Source: Pseudomonadota bacterium
Lineage (GTDB): Bacteria > Pseudomonadota > Alphaproteobacteria > Rhodobacterales > Rhodobacteraceae
Assembly: GCA_027623875.1 (NCBI GenBank)
Contig: JAQBUS010000097.1
Coordinates: 1 to 5,725 of the forward strand
Length of the DNA: 5,725 bases
Reading direction: 5' to 3'
A model generated the notes under the pieces. That model searched no databases, was not told the DNA's origin, and worked only from the letters and a program-made list of their open reading frames with translations. Positions 1 to 5,725 of the stretch are shown here, piece by piece; within the stretch, counting starts at the first letter, position 1, and each line of letters starts with the position of its first letter. Made by a program: the position numbers and the translations under genes.

Positions 1-1171
1 GTTTTATAAATCCTGCGGCATCTTTTTGATCATACGCACCGGCATCATCTTCAAAAGTCACATGCTCTTCTGAATAAAGCGAATAATCAGACCAGCGTCC
101 AACCGTTCTTACTAATCCCTTATAAAGTTTTAACCTTACAACTCCAGTTACATATTCCTGGCTTTTATCAATTGCTGCCTGTAACATTTCTCTTTCTGGG
201 CTGAACCAAAATCCGTTATATATCAGTTCCGCATATTGAGGCATAAGCTGGTCCTTAAGATGCCCCGCTCCCCTATCCAAAGTTATTTGCTCAATCCCTC
301 TATGGGCTTCAAGTAAGATTGTTCCACCAGGTGTCTCATATATACCGCGAGACTTCATTCCAACAAAGCGACCTTCGACAAGATCCAACCTACCAATGCC
401 ATGCTTACCTCCAAGGATATTAAGGTCTGTTAAAAGTTTGGCGGGGGAAAGGTTTTTCCCATCGATTGAAATAGCGTCCCCTTTAGAAAAGCCGATTTCT
501 ATAAAGTCCGGAGAATCAACTGCTTCTTCTGGAGAAACCGTACGCTGATAAACATATTCGGGTGCTTGCTCCGCTGGGTTTTCTAAGACTTTTCCCTCAG
601 AAGAAGTATGTAAGAGATTTGCGTCAACAGAGAATGGAGCCTGACCCCGTTTATCTTTTTCTATAGGGATTTGGTGTTTTTCTGCAAATTCAATAAGTTT
701 TGTTCGGCTCGTTAATTCCCACTCACGCCAGGGGGCTATTATTTTAATATCTGGATTCAATGCATATGCAGAAAGTTCAAAACGGACCTGATCATTTCCC
801 TTACCGGTTGCTCCGTGCGCAATCGCATCAGCCCCAGTCTCTGCGGCAATTTCAATTAACCTTTTAGAAATTAAGGGTCGAGCAATAGAGGTGCCTAATA
901 AATATAAGCCTTCGTATAGTGCGTTAGCTCTAAACATTGGAAAAACAAAATCTCTAACAAATTCTTCCTGAACATCTTCAATGAAAATATTCTCCTCTTT
1001 TATACCCAATAACACCGCTTTTTCACGAGCAGGTGTAAGTTCTTCCCCCTGACCTAAGTCAGCTGTAAAAGTCACTACTTCGCACCCATATTCGACCTGG
1101 AGCCATTTCAAAATTATTGACGTGTCTAAACCGCCAGAATATGCAAGGACAACCTTTTTTGGGGCAGACAT
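1..1171 (-). CDS. argG: Argininosuccinate synthase, 3' end cut off by the window edge
   Basis: This cytoplasmic enzyme joins citrulline and aspartate, using ATP, to make argininosuccinate, the penultimate step of arginine synthesis. The minus strand reads open for 390 codons from the ATG at 1171 to the window edge. The ATP-binding PP-loop YSGGLDTS lies at residues 11-18, the family signature GATGKGNDQVRFE at about 120-132, LLGTSIARPL at 91-100, and the C-terminal RWSDYSLYSEEHVTFE block at about 359-374. The usual family length is about 400-410 residues, so only some 15-20 C-terminal residues are missing to the left. The start is supported by GGAG at 1180-1183, eight bases upstream, and by the usual MSAPKKVVLAYSGG opening. 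The 107 bp before it, towards the lipoprotein gene, show no convincing terminator, so argG could be read from its own weak promoter or through from upstream. No broken motif or frameshift is visible. The identity is secure and the protein reads as Rhodobacterales-like. Confidence 0.97.
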   Translation of the reverse strand, partial: MSAPKKVVLAYSGGLDTSIILKWLQVEYGCEVVTFTADLGQGEELTPAREKAVLLGIKEENIFIEDVQEEFVRDFVFPMFRANALYEGLYLLGTSIARPLISKRLIEIAAETGADAIAHGATGKGNDQVRFELSAYALNPDIKIIAPWREWELTSRTKLIEFAEKHQIPIEKDKRGQAPFSVDANLLHTSSEGKVLENPAEQAPEYVYQRTVSPEEAVDSPDFIEIGFSKGDAISIDGKNLSPAKLLTDLNILGGKHGIGRLDLVEGRFVGMKSRGIYETPGGTILLEAHRGIEQITLDRGAGHLKDQLMPQYAELIYNGFWFSPEREMLQAAIDKSQEYVTGVVRLKLYKGLVRTVGRWSDYSLYSEEHVTFEDDAGAYDQKDAAGFIK

Positions 1172-1278
1172 ACGTGAAACTCCATTATTTAAATTACTTA
1201 GGGCGCGCGATACTGTTTATGGCTTCTGAAAGCAAGACTTCTACCGCTGTGAAATTTATTTTTAATAGCTAATAAAAC

Positions 1279-1614
1279 CTACTTATATTCTATTCTACAT
1301 TTGTATTCTGTTTTATAATCAACTATCACTGGTTCTCTTTTGCGAGAATTTGATTGCGCCGTAGCTCCGATAATAGTTCCCAAGATAGTTGATACGTCTT
1401 TTCCAGTACCCTGACCTATTTGGTTTCCAATAACACCTCCAATTGCAGCTCCTCCTAGAACTTCGGCGCTCGAAGCTGGTCGATCTAAAATACCATAAAT
1501 AGGTACTTTTACATCCCCACAAACCTCAACTGGTTTTAGAACAAACGCAGGGCGAGTGGTTGTTTGGCAGCCCGAAATAATAACAAGGCTAGCTAACAGA
1601 ATAATTTTTTGCAT
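1279..1614 (-). CDS. Small glycine-zipper outer-membrane lipoprotein (17 kDa surface antigen-like)
   Basis: This 111-residue protein begins with a short hydrophobic signal peptide (residues 1-15) ending in the lipobox ISGC. Cys16 is the expected lipidation site, followed by QTTT; no Asp at +2 argues for outer-membrane sorting. After a short region with Cys32 comes a glycine-zipper segment at about residues 52-84, with glycines at 54, 55, 59, 60, 63, 67, 69, 71, 79 and 83. This matches the glycine-zipper 2TM / Rickettsia 17 kDa surface antigen type. The tail is basic and ends with a second extra cysteine, Cys106; a Cys32-Cys106 disulfide in the periplasm is possible but is inference. AGGAG at 1621-1625, six bases upstream, fixes the start. 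Proteins of this type are common in proteobacterial envelopes, but their exact function is mostly unknown. It lies between argG and a Nudix gene on the same strand with gaps of 107 and 86 bp, so it is probably its own transcription unit. Confidence 0.88.
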   Translation of the reverse strand: MQKIILLASLVIISGCQTTTRPAFVLKPVEVCGDVKVPIYGILDRPASSAEVLGGAAIGGVIGNQIGQGTGKDVSTILGTIIGATAQSNSRKREPVIVDYKTEYKCRIEYK

Positions 1615-1638
1615 TATTTTCTCCTATGGTTTTTCTTA

Positions 1639-1654
1639 ATCATTTTAAAATGAT
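1639..1654. promoter_or_regulatory. Perfect 16-bp palindrome upstream of the lipoprotein gene
   Basis: ATCATTTTAAAATGAT reads identically on both strands with no mismatch and no central gap. It lies about 25 bp upstream of the lipoprotein start codon, where a transcription start or operator would be expected. It has no loop and no following T-run on either strand, so it is not a convincing terminator. A dimeric repressor site is one reading. In such AT-rich DNA a chance palindrome is also possible. Confidence 0.3.
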
Positions 1655-1700
1655 CTTTACTTACAAGATACCGATTTTCCAACATATAATTAGATTAAAC

Positions 1701-2144
1701 TTACTTTAAACGAAAGTAGCGCTGAATAAAATCTTTATCGCCATCGTTAGCCAACTCCCTAGAAGCGTCAAGAGGCGACATCCAAACTGCTAAGTGACCC
1801 ATCTCTAAAGGCAGAGATCGCTTAATAAGTGGTCGCGCAAAGTAAATATGACAAACTTTTTCAGCCCAAATTCTATAATCAGGAAGGTAAGCAAATCTCC
1901 TGTAAACTCCAATCTTTTTAGGTTGAGAAATTGACCAACCTGTCTCTTCTAGAACCTCTCTATGCAGAGCGTGTAATAAATGCTCTCCACTGTCGACGCC
2001 TCCACCTGGAAGTTGCATCTCTTCATGGGGACTATCTTGATAAGTTACGAGGAGATCTTTACTATCCCATAATATAGCATAAACACCCGGCCGATGTTTG
2101 TATTTTTTTTCTAAGTTAACCGACTCCCCAAAACGTTTAATCAT
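1701..2144 (-). CDS. Nudix hydrolase (MutT-like), divergent from hslO
   Basis: This 147-residue protein belongs to the Nudix superfamily, Mg2+-dependent enzymes that cleave nucleoside diphosphates linked to another group. The Nudix box is perfect: G48, then five residues to E54, then seven residues to REVLEETGW at 62-70. It therefore carries the full metal-binding glutamate set (R62, E63, E66, E67). A conserved QLPGGG leads into the box, and RRFAYLPDYRIWAEKVCHIYFARP at about residues 82-105 forms the following beta strands. This small form is close to the MutT-like or ADP-ribose-type hydrolases, but the substrate cannot be read from sequence. The start is supported by AGGAA at 2151-2155, six bases upstream. 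The gene points away from hslO across a 94-bp shared promoter region. I recall the pairing of this Nudix with hslO from other Rhodobacterales, but that is memory, not a search. The enzyme is likely active, with its role unassigned. Confidence 0.93.
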   Translation of the reverse strand: MIKRFGESVNLEKKYKHRPGVYAILWDSKDLLVTYQDSPHEEMQLPGGGVDSGEHLLHALHREVLEETGWSISQPKKIGVYRRFAYLPDYRIWAEKVCHIYFARPLIKRSLPLEMGHLAVWMSPLDASRELANDGDKDFIQRYFRLK

Positions 2145-2180
2145 AAAAAGTTCCTAACCATAAACAAGACAGCTCCGATA

Positions 2181-2197
2181 AGATATTGCCGATATCT
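2181..2197. promoter_or_regulatory. Inverted repeat in the divergent promoter region (AGATAT-N5-ATATCT)
   Basis: AGATAT at 2181-2186 and ATATCT at 2192-2197 form a perfect 6-bp inverted repeat around TGCCG. A second pair, ATAAGAT at 2178-2184 and ATCTTAT at 2214-2220, flanks the candidate hslO promoter at a wider spacing. The location between the divergent Nudix and hslO genes suits a shared operator. The arms are short and AT-rich, so this is weak evidence. Confidence 0.3.
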
Positions 2198-2212
2198 AAG
2201 TAAAGCTATAGA
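2186..2212 (+). promoter_or_regulatory. Candidate sigma-70-type promoter for the hslO operon
   Basis: TTGCCG at 2186-2191 and TATAGA at 2207-2212 each match four of six consensus bases, but the 15-bp spacer is short. A transcript from about 2219 would have a leader of roughly 20 bases before the AAGGA ribosome site (2229-2233) and the ATG at 2239. I saw no clear heat-shock sigma-32 promoter, although Hsp33 genes are sometimes heat induced. Low confidence. Confidence 0.3.
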
Positions 2213-2238
2213 CATCTTATTAGTTTTTAAGGAAAATC

Positions 2239-3231
2239 ATGCGCTCCAAACCAAATATAGACTTGAATGATATTGTTCTGCCGTTTCAATTAAATAAATC
2301 CAACATTAGGGGAAGATTTGTTCGCCTTAGCGAGACACTAGATAAAATATTTGAACAACACGAATATCCGAGCGTTGTAGAAGCCCTTGTTACAGAAGCA
2401 GCCGTTCTAACAGTTCTGATTGGTCATATGGTAAAGCTTAGATGGCGCCTCTCTCTCCAAATCAGAGGCGATGGGCCTATTAGACTAGTCGCGACCGACT
2501 ATTACGGGCCTACAAAAAAAGGAGAGCCCGGTCAAATTCGGGCATATGCTAGCTTTGACCAAGACCGCATTAAACCTTCCGAAGAAGGCTTTCCACAAAT
2601 CGGCTCTGGCTACTTTGCAATTATTATTGACCAAGGTGACGATATGAAGCCTTACCAAGGGATTACACCCCTTTCTGGTGAAAGCCTTGCTTCCTGTGCC
2701 GAAACATACTTTGCGCAATCAGAACAAATACCCACCAAGTTTTCAATTTCATATGGTAAAGGTACTGGATACGAAAAAGAGCAAAGTTGGCGCTCAGGTG
2801 GTATTATGGTCCAACATATGCCGAACCCTTCTCCAGCCGCCAACCAAGGCTCTGATAATGAAGAAAAATACCCATTACAAACCCCAAAACCTCTCTTTGA
2901 TGAACCCAAGGAAAACTGGTCACGTGTTAATATTCTTCTTAACACGGCGGAAGAGTTCGAGCTTATAGGGCCCAATCTGTCTCAAACACAAACCTTAGTA
3001 AGATTATTTAATGATGAGGGTATATATTTGAGCCCGGAACAAGAAATCAAATTTGGGTGCACCTGCTCTGAAAAAAAAGTTCAACAAACAATGTCGATTT
3101 ACTCCACGAAAGACATAAAACATATGACAAAAAAAGACGGTTCTCTTACTGCTGACTGTCAGTTCTGTGGGGCTCATTATATTCTTGATCCCTCAACACT
3201 TGGGTTTGAGGCCCCAAAACTTCAAAAATGA
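2239..3231 (+). CDS. hslO: Hsp33 redox-activated holdase chaperone
   Basis: Hsp33 is a cytoplasmic, ATP-independent chaperone that stops proteins aggregating under oxidative stress. It is switched on when a zinc-bound set of four cysteines is oxidised. That set is complete here: CxC at residues 274 and 276, and CxxC at 307 and 310, in a C-terminal switch domain. The N-terminal core shows RGRFVRL (24-30), QIRGDGPIRLVATDYYGP (about 74-91), the YFAQSEQIPT block (157-166) and WRSGGIMVQHMP (184-195). At 330 residues it is longer than the roughly 290 of the E. coli protein. Much of the extra length is a Pro-, Gln- and acid-rich stretch at about 195-226 between the core and the middle linker. AAGGA five bases upstream supports the start. 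It is the first gene of the plus-strand operon, and its TGA overlaps the next ATG. The family assignment is secure. Confidence 0.96.
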   Translation: MRSKPNIDLNDIVLPFQLNKSNIRGRFVRLSETLDKIFEQHEYPSVVEALVTEAAVLTVLIGHMVKLRWRLSLQIRGDGPIRLVATDYYGPTKKGEPGQIRAYASFDQDRIKPSEEGFPQIGSGYFAIIIDQGDDMKPYQGITPLSGESLASCAETYFAQSEQIPTKFSISYGKGTGYEKEQSWRSGGIMVQHMPNPSPAANQGSDNEEKYPLQTPKPLFDEPKENWSRVNILLNTAEEFELIGPNLSQTQTLVRLFNDEGIYLSPEQEIKFGCTCSEKKVQQTMSIYSTKDIKHMTKKDGSLTADCQFCGAHYILDPSTLGFEAPKLQK

Positions 3232-3830
3232 GTAATAAACTTATTTTAGATCATATTCGTTTAGCCCTAAGCTCTTCCCAAAAGCCATCTTCAGATTTCG
3301 ATTTAAACCCAGAGGATATAGAAATAACTAATAATCCACTTATTTCAGCAGCAGTACTTATACCTATAGTTGAAAAAAAAACCGGCCTACACATATTACT
3401 CACTAAGCGCTCATCACAACTTAAAAAACATCCCTCTCAAATATCGTTTCCAGGTGGAAAAAAAGAGCCCCGTGATACTAACCTTGAACAAACAGCCCTA
3501 AGAGAATCTAGTGAGGAAATAGGCCTGCCTTCAGAAATCGTACAGTTTCTTGGATCACTACCATGCCATGAAACAGTTACCAACTTTGAAATAACTCCAT
3601 ATATAGGGTTCTTAACCAAAAAATTTGAACCGAAAATTAATAGTGGAGAAGTAGCAGAATTGTTTTCTGTTCCACTAGAGTATCTCCTTAAAACAGATAA
3701 TTTCGTTATCCAATCGAGACACTGGCATCGGAAAAAACGCTACTACTATACTATACCCTATGGCCCCCATTACATATGGGGAGCTACCGCTAGAATATTG
3801 CGTGGCTTAGCTGAGGCAGTATCAAAATGA
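3228..3830 (+). CDS. CoA pyrophosphatase-like Nudix hydrolase (NudL/YeaB type)
   Basis: This 200-residue Nudix protein resembles the family that splits coenzyme A into 3',5'-ADP and 4'-phosphopantetheine. The CoA-type motif runs from LLTKRSSQLKKHPSQISFPGG at residues 57-77, and the Nudix box continues GKKEPRDTNLEQTALRESSEEIGL to residue 100, with R92, E93, E96 and E97 as metal-binding residues. Two positions depart from the published UPF0035 pattern LLTxR(SA)x3Rx3Gx3FPGG: Lys66 for Arg and Ser70 for Gly. The PCHETVTNFEITPYIGFL stretch after the box (about 113-130) and length near 200 suit the family. The start is the ATG within the ATGA shared with the hslO stop. The nearest GAGG is about 16 bases upstream, so translation is probably coupled to hslO. 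Substrate is inferred from the motif, and another nucleotide or CoA-like substrate is possible. Confidence 0.9.
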   Translation: MSNKLILDHIRLALSSSQKPSSDFDLNPEDIEITNNPLISAAVLIPIVEKKTGLHILLTKRSSQLKKHPSQISFPGGKKEPRDTNLEQTALRESSEEIGLPSEIVQFLGSLPCHETVTNFEITPYIGFLTKKFEPKINSGEVAELFSVPLEYLLKTDNFVIQSRHWHRKKRYYYTIPYGPHYIWGATARILRGLAEAVSK

Positions 3831-4972
3831 AACTTCGGGTGGGGGGCTGGATACATGACCCAGACCTTCAAACCATATTTCATATGTTCATTGAAGCTGG
3901 GCATAAAATATATTGCGTAGGTGGTTGTGTGAGAAACTCTTTATTGCAAGAACCCATAGAAGATATTGACTTAGCAACCACAGCAAAGCCCTTAGAAATA
4001 ATTAAATTAGCAAAAAACACGGGTTTAAGATCTATACCCACAGGGTTTTCCCACGGTACGGTCACTGTAATTTGTAATAAAAAATCCTTTGAAGTAACCA
4101 CTTTTAGAGACGATATAAAAACAGATGGTCGGCACGCAGAGATAGTATTTTCAAACGATATTTTAATTGACGCGCAACGCAGAGACTTCACAATCAACGC
4201 ATTATATGCCGATACAGATGGGTATATTCTAGATCCGTTAAATAGCTTGAAGGATATTAAATCTAAAACTGTTAGATTTATAAATGATCCAAATAAAAGA
4301 ATTTTAGAAGATAACCTGCGTATTCTAAGATTTTTCCGATTTTATGCTTGGTACGGGAATCTCCACCAAGGGTTACATAGCGACGATCTAAAAGCCTGCC
4401 GAGAAAATCGTGAAAAAATTAAATCTCTCTCCAAAGATCGGGTCGGCGGGGAATTAAAGAAGCTGCTATCAGCTCCAAACCCGGAACCAGCACTTTTGGC
4501 CATGAAAACTGTGGGTATTTTGGAAATAGTTTTACCTAATGCCAACATTAAAAAAATACCCTCTTTAGTGATTTTGGAGAAAGAAATCGACATAAATTGG
4601 ATATCTCGGATGTACATTATCGGAGCAACTATTCCAAAAGGATTATGGTCAATGTCCAAGAAAGAGAATAACTTTTTTACCTTATTAGAAACTTTTCTTG
4701 CGGGAGATGAAACAACAGCACATATCTCGTACTTACATGGTCGTGATGTCGCATTTCAGGTGTCTCTATTGAGGGGTGCTCTATACAGCATAAAGCTTTC
4801 AAACAGTTTAGAAGCAGATATTGAACGTGGTATAAATGCTTTATTTCCCATTACCTCGGGAGACTTAATTCCGGAATTTAATGGAAAGGAATTGGGAGAT
4901 AAACTACGTGCATTGAAGCTCACCTGGTTAAAATCAAACTTTTCATTGACTAAAGACGAGCTCTTATCATGA
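3827..4972 (+). CDS. cca: CCA tRNA nucleotidyltransferase (class II)
   Basis: This enzyme adds or repairs the CCA end of tRNA without a nucleic acid template. The class II nucleotidyltransferase head has GGCVRN (32-37), the catalytic carboxylates D46 and D48 in EDIDLAT, the PTGFSHGTVTV and FEVTTFRDD strands (about 71-96), RRDFTINALYAD (118-129), and EDNLRILRFFRF (161-172), whose EDxxR selects CTP and ATP. The tRNA-binding neck with KDRVGGELKKLL follows at about 205-216. No HD phosphohydrolase domain is seen, and the 381-residue length suits alphaproteobacterial forms. Bacterial poly(A) polymerases share this head, so CCA addition is the likelier but not the only reading. It overlaps the preceding stop by ATGA; GAGG at 3813-3816 lies ten bases upstream and can serve as ribosome site. 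Its own TGA overlaps the exporter start. The catalytic motifs look intact. Confidence 0.93.
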   Translation: MKLRVGGWIHDPDLQTIFHMFIEAGHKIYCVGGCVRNSLLQEPIEDIDLATTAKPLEIIKLAKNTGLRSIPTGFSHGTVTVICNKKSFEVTTFRDDIKTDGRHAEIVFSNDILIDAQRRDFTINALYADTDGYILDPLNSLKDIKSKTVRFINDPNKRILEDNLRILRFFRFYAWYGNLHQGLHSDDLKACRENREKIKSLSKDRVGGELKKLLSAPNPEPALLAMKTVGILEIVLPNANIKKIPSLVILEKEIDINWISRMYIIGATIPKGLWSMSKKENNFFTLLETFLAGDETTAHISYLHGRDVAFQVSLLRGALYSIKLSNSLEADIERGINALFPITSGDLIPEFNGKELGDKLRALKLTWLKSNFSLTKDELLS

Positions 4973-5550
4973 GGATTGATCCGTTATATATATTTGTGTT
5001 TTTGGGGCTTTTTACACCTGGACCAAACGTAATCTTACTAACAACTTCTGGCTTAAGATTTGGGATAATAAGGACCATACCCCACATATTAGGGGTCGCT
5101 AGTGGTGTCGGAGTTATCGCAGCTATGTGCGGTCTAGGTATTGGCTCAATACTAGAAGCCAATTATAAATTACTAGTGTTACTGAAAACCCTTTCAGCTG
5201 GATGGATTGTCTACTTAGCATGGGGAATATTTACCAATCGAAAACCACAGCAGAAAATGCTTGATCAACCGCAGACATTTTTTCAAGCAGTGTTTTTTCA
5301 AGCGGTAAACCCCAAGGTATGGGCAATTGCTCTGACTGCCTCCACCGGGTATATTTCGAATTTATCGTCTATTCAAACATCTCTAAAACTAGGAACGACG
5401 TTCATTTTAATAAATTTATCAGTAGGGATTTTTTGGACTTCCTCGGGTTATTTATTAAAACCTTTAATGGAATCTGATTCTCTGTGGCGTGGCTTTATGA
5501 GCTTAATGGCTTTAGGGTTGCTAACGTCGGCGGCACTGGTAGTTTTATAA
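4969..5550 (+). CDS. LysE/RhtB family exporter
   Basis: This 193-residue inner-membrane protein belongs to the LysE/RhtB superfamily, which exports amino acids and related small molecules. The N-terminal TPGPN motif (residues 16-20) sits in the first membrane helix, followed by GLRFGIIRTIPHILGVASG (28-46), and QAVNPKVW (111-118) marks the usual loop before the second half. About six hydrophobic segments fit: roughly 5-27, 38-60, 66-88, 115-131, 138-158 and 171-192. It is close to the usual length of 200-210 and appears complete. The start lies in the ATGA shared with the cca stop, with only a weak GAG-type ribosome site, so translation is probably coupled to cca. The substrate cannot be told; homoserine, threonine, lysine or another metabolite are possible. 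No hairpin terminator follows the stop that I can support. Confidence 0.9.
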   Translation: MRIDPLYIFVFLGLFTPGPNVILLTTSGLRFGIIRTIPHILGVASGVGVIAAMCGLGIGSILEANYKLLVLLKTLSAGWIVYLAWGIFTNRKPQQKMLDQPQTFFQAVFFQAVNPKVWAIALTASTGYISNLSSIQTSLKLGTTFILINLSVGIFWTSSGYLLKPLMESDSLWRGFMSLMALGLLTSAALVVL

Positions 5551-5562
5551 GAATAAACCTAA

Positions 5563-5575
5563 TAGTTAATAACTA
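5563..5575. repeat. Short inverted repeat after the exporter gene
   Basis: TAGTTA and TAACTA flank a single central A in the 52-bp gap before the next reading frame. The arms leave no usable loop and no T-run follows, so it is not a convincing terminator. It could be an operator for the downstream gene, or chance in AT-rich DNA. Confidence 0.25.
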
Positions 5576-5602
5576 ACACCCAAACCATAGAGATAAGTCG
5601 CA

Positions 5603-5725
5603 ATGCCTTTTTTTAATATCATTAATTCTTTTAAACCCGCTATAGGTCCACCTCCCAATACTCTTTTCGCTTTTTTTTGTTGGGCATTATCTGGATCATG
5701 GTTTGTACTCTCTACGGCCTTTATT
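5603..5725 (+). CDS. N-terminal fragment of a membrane protein, possibly an ABC exporter
   Basis: From ATG at 5603 the plus strand stays open for 41 codons to the window edge. The translation starts MPFFNIINSF, passes a GPPP motif at 15-18, then becomes hydrophobic and aromatic (LFAFFCWALSGSWFVLSTAFI), like a first membrane segment. A short polar start, a GPPP-type turn and then the first helix is how many alphaproteobacterial ABC exporter proteins with fused membrane and ATPase domains begin. That resemblance is from memory, and no ATPase motif is in view. The ribosome site is weak: AGAGA lies about ten bases before the start. The gap of 52 bp after the exporter gene leaves open whether it shares the operon. 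Confidence 0.55.
   Translation, partial: MPFFNIINSFKPAIGPPPNTLFAFFCWALSGSWFVLSTAFI

Noticed and set aside
1172..1278. Possible argG leader regulation or terminator between the lipoprotein gene and argG
   Set aside because: Only a four-pair GCTT/AAGC hairpin and a short GC-rich patch (about 1201-1209) are visible. There is no T-run, no clear arginine operator and no convincing promoter.
1639..1654. The palindrome read as a rho-independent terminator for the Nudix gene
   Set aside because: The stem is A/T-rich with no loop of its own, and no run of T follows in the direction of that gene's transcription.
2485..2975. Open frames on the minus strand and in a second plus frame inside hslO
   Set aside because: They overlap a complete, well-conserved Hsp33 gene, lack ribosome sites and recognisable domains, and are shadows of it.
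3880..4659. Two 105-codon minus-strand frames inside cca
   Set aside because: They lie wholly opposite conserved cca motifs and show no protein-like features of their own.
5551..5602. Terminator after the exporter gene
   Set aside because: The inverted repeat there is AT-only apart from one pair, loopless and without a T-run, so the end of the operon cannot be placed.
1..5725. A novel defence, mobile or RNA-based system
   Set aside because: No transposase, integrase, repeat array, tRNA, toxin-antitoxin pair or nuclease was seen; every sizeable gene belongs to a known housekeeping, envelope or transport family.

Overview
The window looks like an ordinary housekeeping stretch of a low-GC alphaproteobacterial chromosome. 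The translated proteins, especially ArgG, the divergent Nudix protein and the Hsp33 - CoA pyrophosphatase - CCA tRNA nucleotidyltransferase series, read like those of Rhodobacterales. The DNA is clearly AT-rich, whereas many cultured Rhodobacteraceae are GC-rich. A low-GC, possibly marine, member of that order is therefore my best guess. It is inferred from remembered protein similarity and not from a search.

Layout. Left part, minus strand: argG (argininosuccinate synthase, start at 1171, C-terminus cut by the window edge), then a small glycine-zipper outer-membrane lipoprotein (1279-1614), then a Nudix hydrolase (1701-2144). A 94-bp divergent intergenic region (2145-2238) holds short inverted repeats and a weak candidate promoter. 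Right part, plus strand: hslO/Hsp33 (2239-3231), a CoA-pyrophosphatase-like Nudix hydrolase (3228-3830), cca (3827-4972) and a LysE/RhtB-type exporter (4969-5550). These four genes are joined by three consecutive 4-base ATGA overlaps, so they almost certainly form one translationally coupled operon. A further plus-strand reading frame opens at 5603 and runs off the right edge. Its N-terminus resembles the start of an ABC exporter, but too little is present to be sure.

How the genes fit together. The plus-strand operon combines a redox-activated holdase chaperone, a nucleotide/CoA hydrolase, tRNA 3'-end CCA maturation and repair, and an amino-acid-type exporter. A second Nudix hydrolase is transcribed divergently from the same intergenic region. 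This can be read as a stress and housekeeping cluster, but a functional link beyond co-transcription is inference. There is no mobile element, CRISPR array, RNA gene or defence system that I can support. No gap between genes exceeds about 110 bp. I did not find a previously undescribed system; the points worth a second look are modest and are listed as findings.
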